Part shown: positions 37,294 through 38,033 of the stretch, one piece after another | Position numbering within the stretch: position 1 is the first letter of the stretch | How the letters are laid out: the number at the start of each line of letters is the position of its first letter | DNA from: a virus | DNA: 38,033 nt | Strand: one strand, 5' to 3' | Virus record (IMG/VR): IMGVR_UViG_3300020465_000044 | Location: 1 to 38,033 of that record | Position numbers and translations under genes: made by a program | Notes under the pieces: generated by a model | Seen by the model: only the letters and a program-made list of their open reading frames with translations | What the model was told of the DNA's origin: nothing | Database searches by the model: none

Positions 37294-38033
37294 GCAACGG
37301 CATTAAAGTAGTTAAACGAGACGGTGAGGTAGAACCTCTCAACCTTGACAAAATTCATAAGGTAGTAGAAGATGCCTGTGAAGGGTTAGGGAGTGGTGTG
37401 AGTGCCTCACAGGTCGAAATGAACTCAGGTTTGCAGTTCTATGATGGTATTAAAACATCAGACATTCAAGAGATACTGATCAGGTCAGCGAGTGATCTGA
37501 TTGATCTAGAGCATTATAACTATCAGTTTGTTGCTGCACGGTTATTGTTGTTTACTTTATACAAACAAGTTCATGGTCCACAGTGGATGGAAAATCATCC
37601 ACATCTTTCTGATCACATTTCAGGATGTGTTACAAAAGGTGTCTATGATGATAGCATTGTAGCTAAGTATACAACAGAAGAGTGGGATAAGATTAACTCA
37701 TGGATCGATCATGACCGTGATATGCTTTTCACTTATGCTGGTCTTCGACAGGTAGCAGATAAGTATCTTGTACAAGATAGAAGTGTAAACTCAGTCTATG
37801 AGACACCTCAGTACATGTATATCATGATTGCTGCTACATTATTTTCAAACTATTCTACAGATGTAAGGCTTAATTATGTCAAAAACTACTACGACGCAAT
37901 CAGCAGACACAAAATCAACATCCCAACGCCCATTATGGCAGGTGTCAGAACACCCATACGTCAATTTGCATCTTGTGTTCTGGTTGATATTGACGATACC
38001 CTCGATAGTATCTTTAGCTCTGATATGGCTATT
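37290..38033 (+). CDS. nrdA: Ribonucleotide reductase large subunit NrdA (5' part)
   Basis: The first 248 residues of the class I enzyme that turns ribonucleotides into deoxyribonucleotides. An N-terminal ATP-cone (IKVVKRDGEVEPLNLDKIHKVVEDACEGL) is followed by the catalytic domain start (DRDMLFTYAGLRQVADKYLVQDR...ETPQYMYIMIAATLF, then TPIMAGVRTPIRQFASCVLVDIDDTLDSI). The FASCVL Cys is the conserved redox-active one. The ATP-cone implies the usual activity control by ATP and dATP. The gene runs off the window end. It is coupled to gp61 by ATGA, so primer synthesis and dNTP supply are linked. Confidence 0.97.
   Translation, partial: MSNGIKVVKRDGEVEPLNLDKIHKVVEDACEGLGSGVSASQVEMNSGLQFYDGIKTSDIQEILIRSASDLIDLEHYNYQFVAARLLLFTLYKQVHGPQWMENHPHLSDHISGCVTKGVYDDSIVAKYTTEEWDKINSWIDHDRDMLFTYAGLRQVADKYLVQDRSVNSVYETPQYMYIMIAATLFSNYSTDVRLNYVKNYYDAISRHKINIPTPIMAGVRTPIRQFASCVLVDIDDTLDSIFSSDMAI

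Noticed and set aside
1-38033. tRNA genes, CRISPR arrays, integrase or insertion sequences
   Set aside because: I saw no cloverleaf with a TTC-arm pattern, no regularly spaced repeats and no transposase or integrase motifs, although a tRNA scan was not possible here.

Overview
The window is a densely packed segment of a marine T4-like myovirus genome, most likely a cyanophage of the Kyanoviridae type. Every credible gene is on the + strand and most neighbours overlap by 1 to 20 bases, often as ATGA or TAATG junctions. It carries an almost unbroken run of T4 core genes: gp21-gp22-gp23, uvsY-uvsW, gp55, gp47-gp46, gp45-gp44, gp62-regA, gp43, uvsX-gp41, gp61 and the start of nrdA. Host-type accessory genes sit between them: pyrE, a cobS-like ATPase with a CobT-like partner, dam, a 2OG-Fe(II) oxygenase-like gene, hsp20, mazG, an NMNAT-like nucleotidyltransferase and a lipase. 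A DUF3110-like protein between gp47 and gp46 points to a cyanobacterial host. No photosynthesis gene lies in the window, so a related marine host such as Pelagibacter cannot be fully excluded.

Layout. 1-3.1 kb is the end of the head module (prohead protease, scaffold, major capsid protein), closed by a strong hairpin terminator. 3.1-4.4 kb holds four small unknown genes and a tail-tube-family protein. 4.4-6.8 kb is recombination (UvsY, UvsW) plus an Sm-like protein. 6.8-11.7 kb starts with a near-ideal sigma70 promoter and encodes the late sigma factor gp55, PyrE, small genes, and the gp47/gp46 nuclease complex. 11.7-15.9 kb encodes a zincin-VWA protein and its MoxR-type AAA+ partner (CobT-like and CobS-like), with separate promoters and a terminator. 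15.9-28.1 kb is the replication core: clamp, clamp loader, Dam, RegA, Hsp20, polymerase, UvsX and helicase, with MazG and microproteins at the end.

28.1-31.8 kb, after a second hairpin terminator, is a block of a possible PD-(D/E)XK-like protein, a ligase-like protein with KxDG, and an NMNAT-like protein; it is the best candidate here for an undescribed biochemical system. 31.8-36.3 kb looks late or structural: three TATAAATA or TATAAATA-like promoters, an Ig-like virion protein, basic low-complexity proteins, and a lipase-lipoprotein-membrane protein cluster. The window ends in primase gp61 and a truncated ribonucleotide reductase large subunit.

Regulation can be read directly. TTGACA-17-TATACT promoters occur exactly at 6814, 13958 and 21332, and variants occur at 11649, 14580 and 18736; these are presumably read by host RNA polymerase early in infection. 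(N)ATAAATA late promoters, presumably read with gp55, precede gp22 (436), the tail-tube-like gene (3890), a structural gene (31756) and the Ig-like protein (33787). No tRNA, rRNA, CRISPR array, insertion sequence or integrase was seen.
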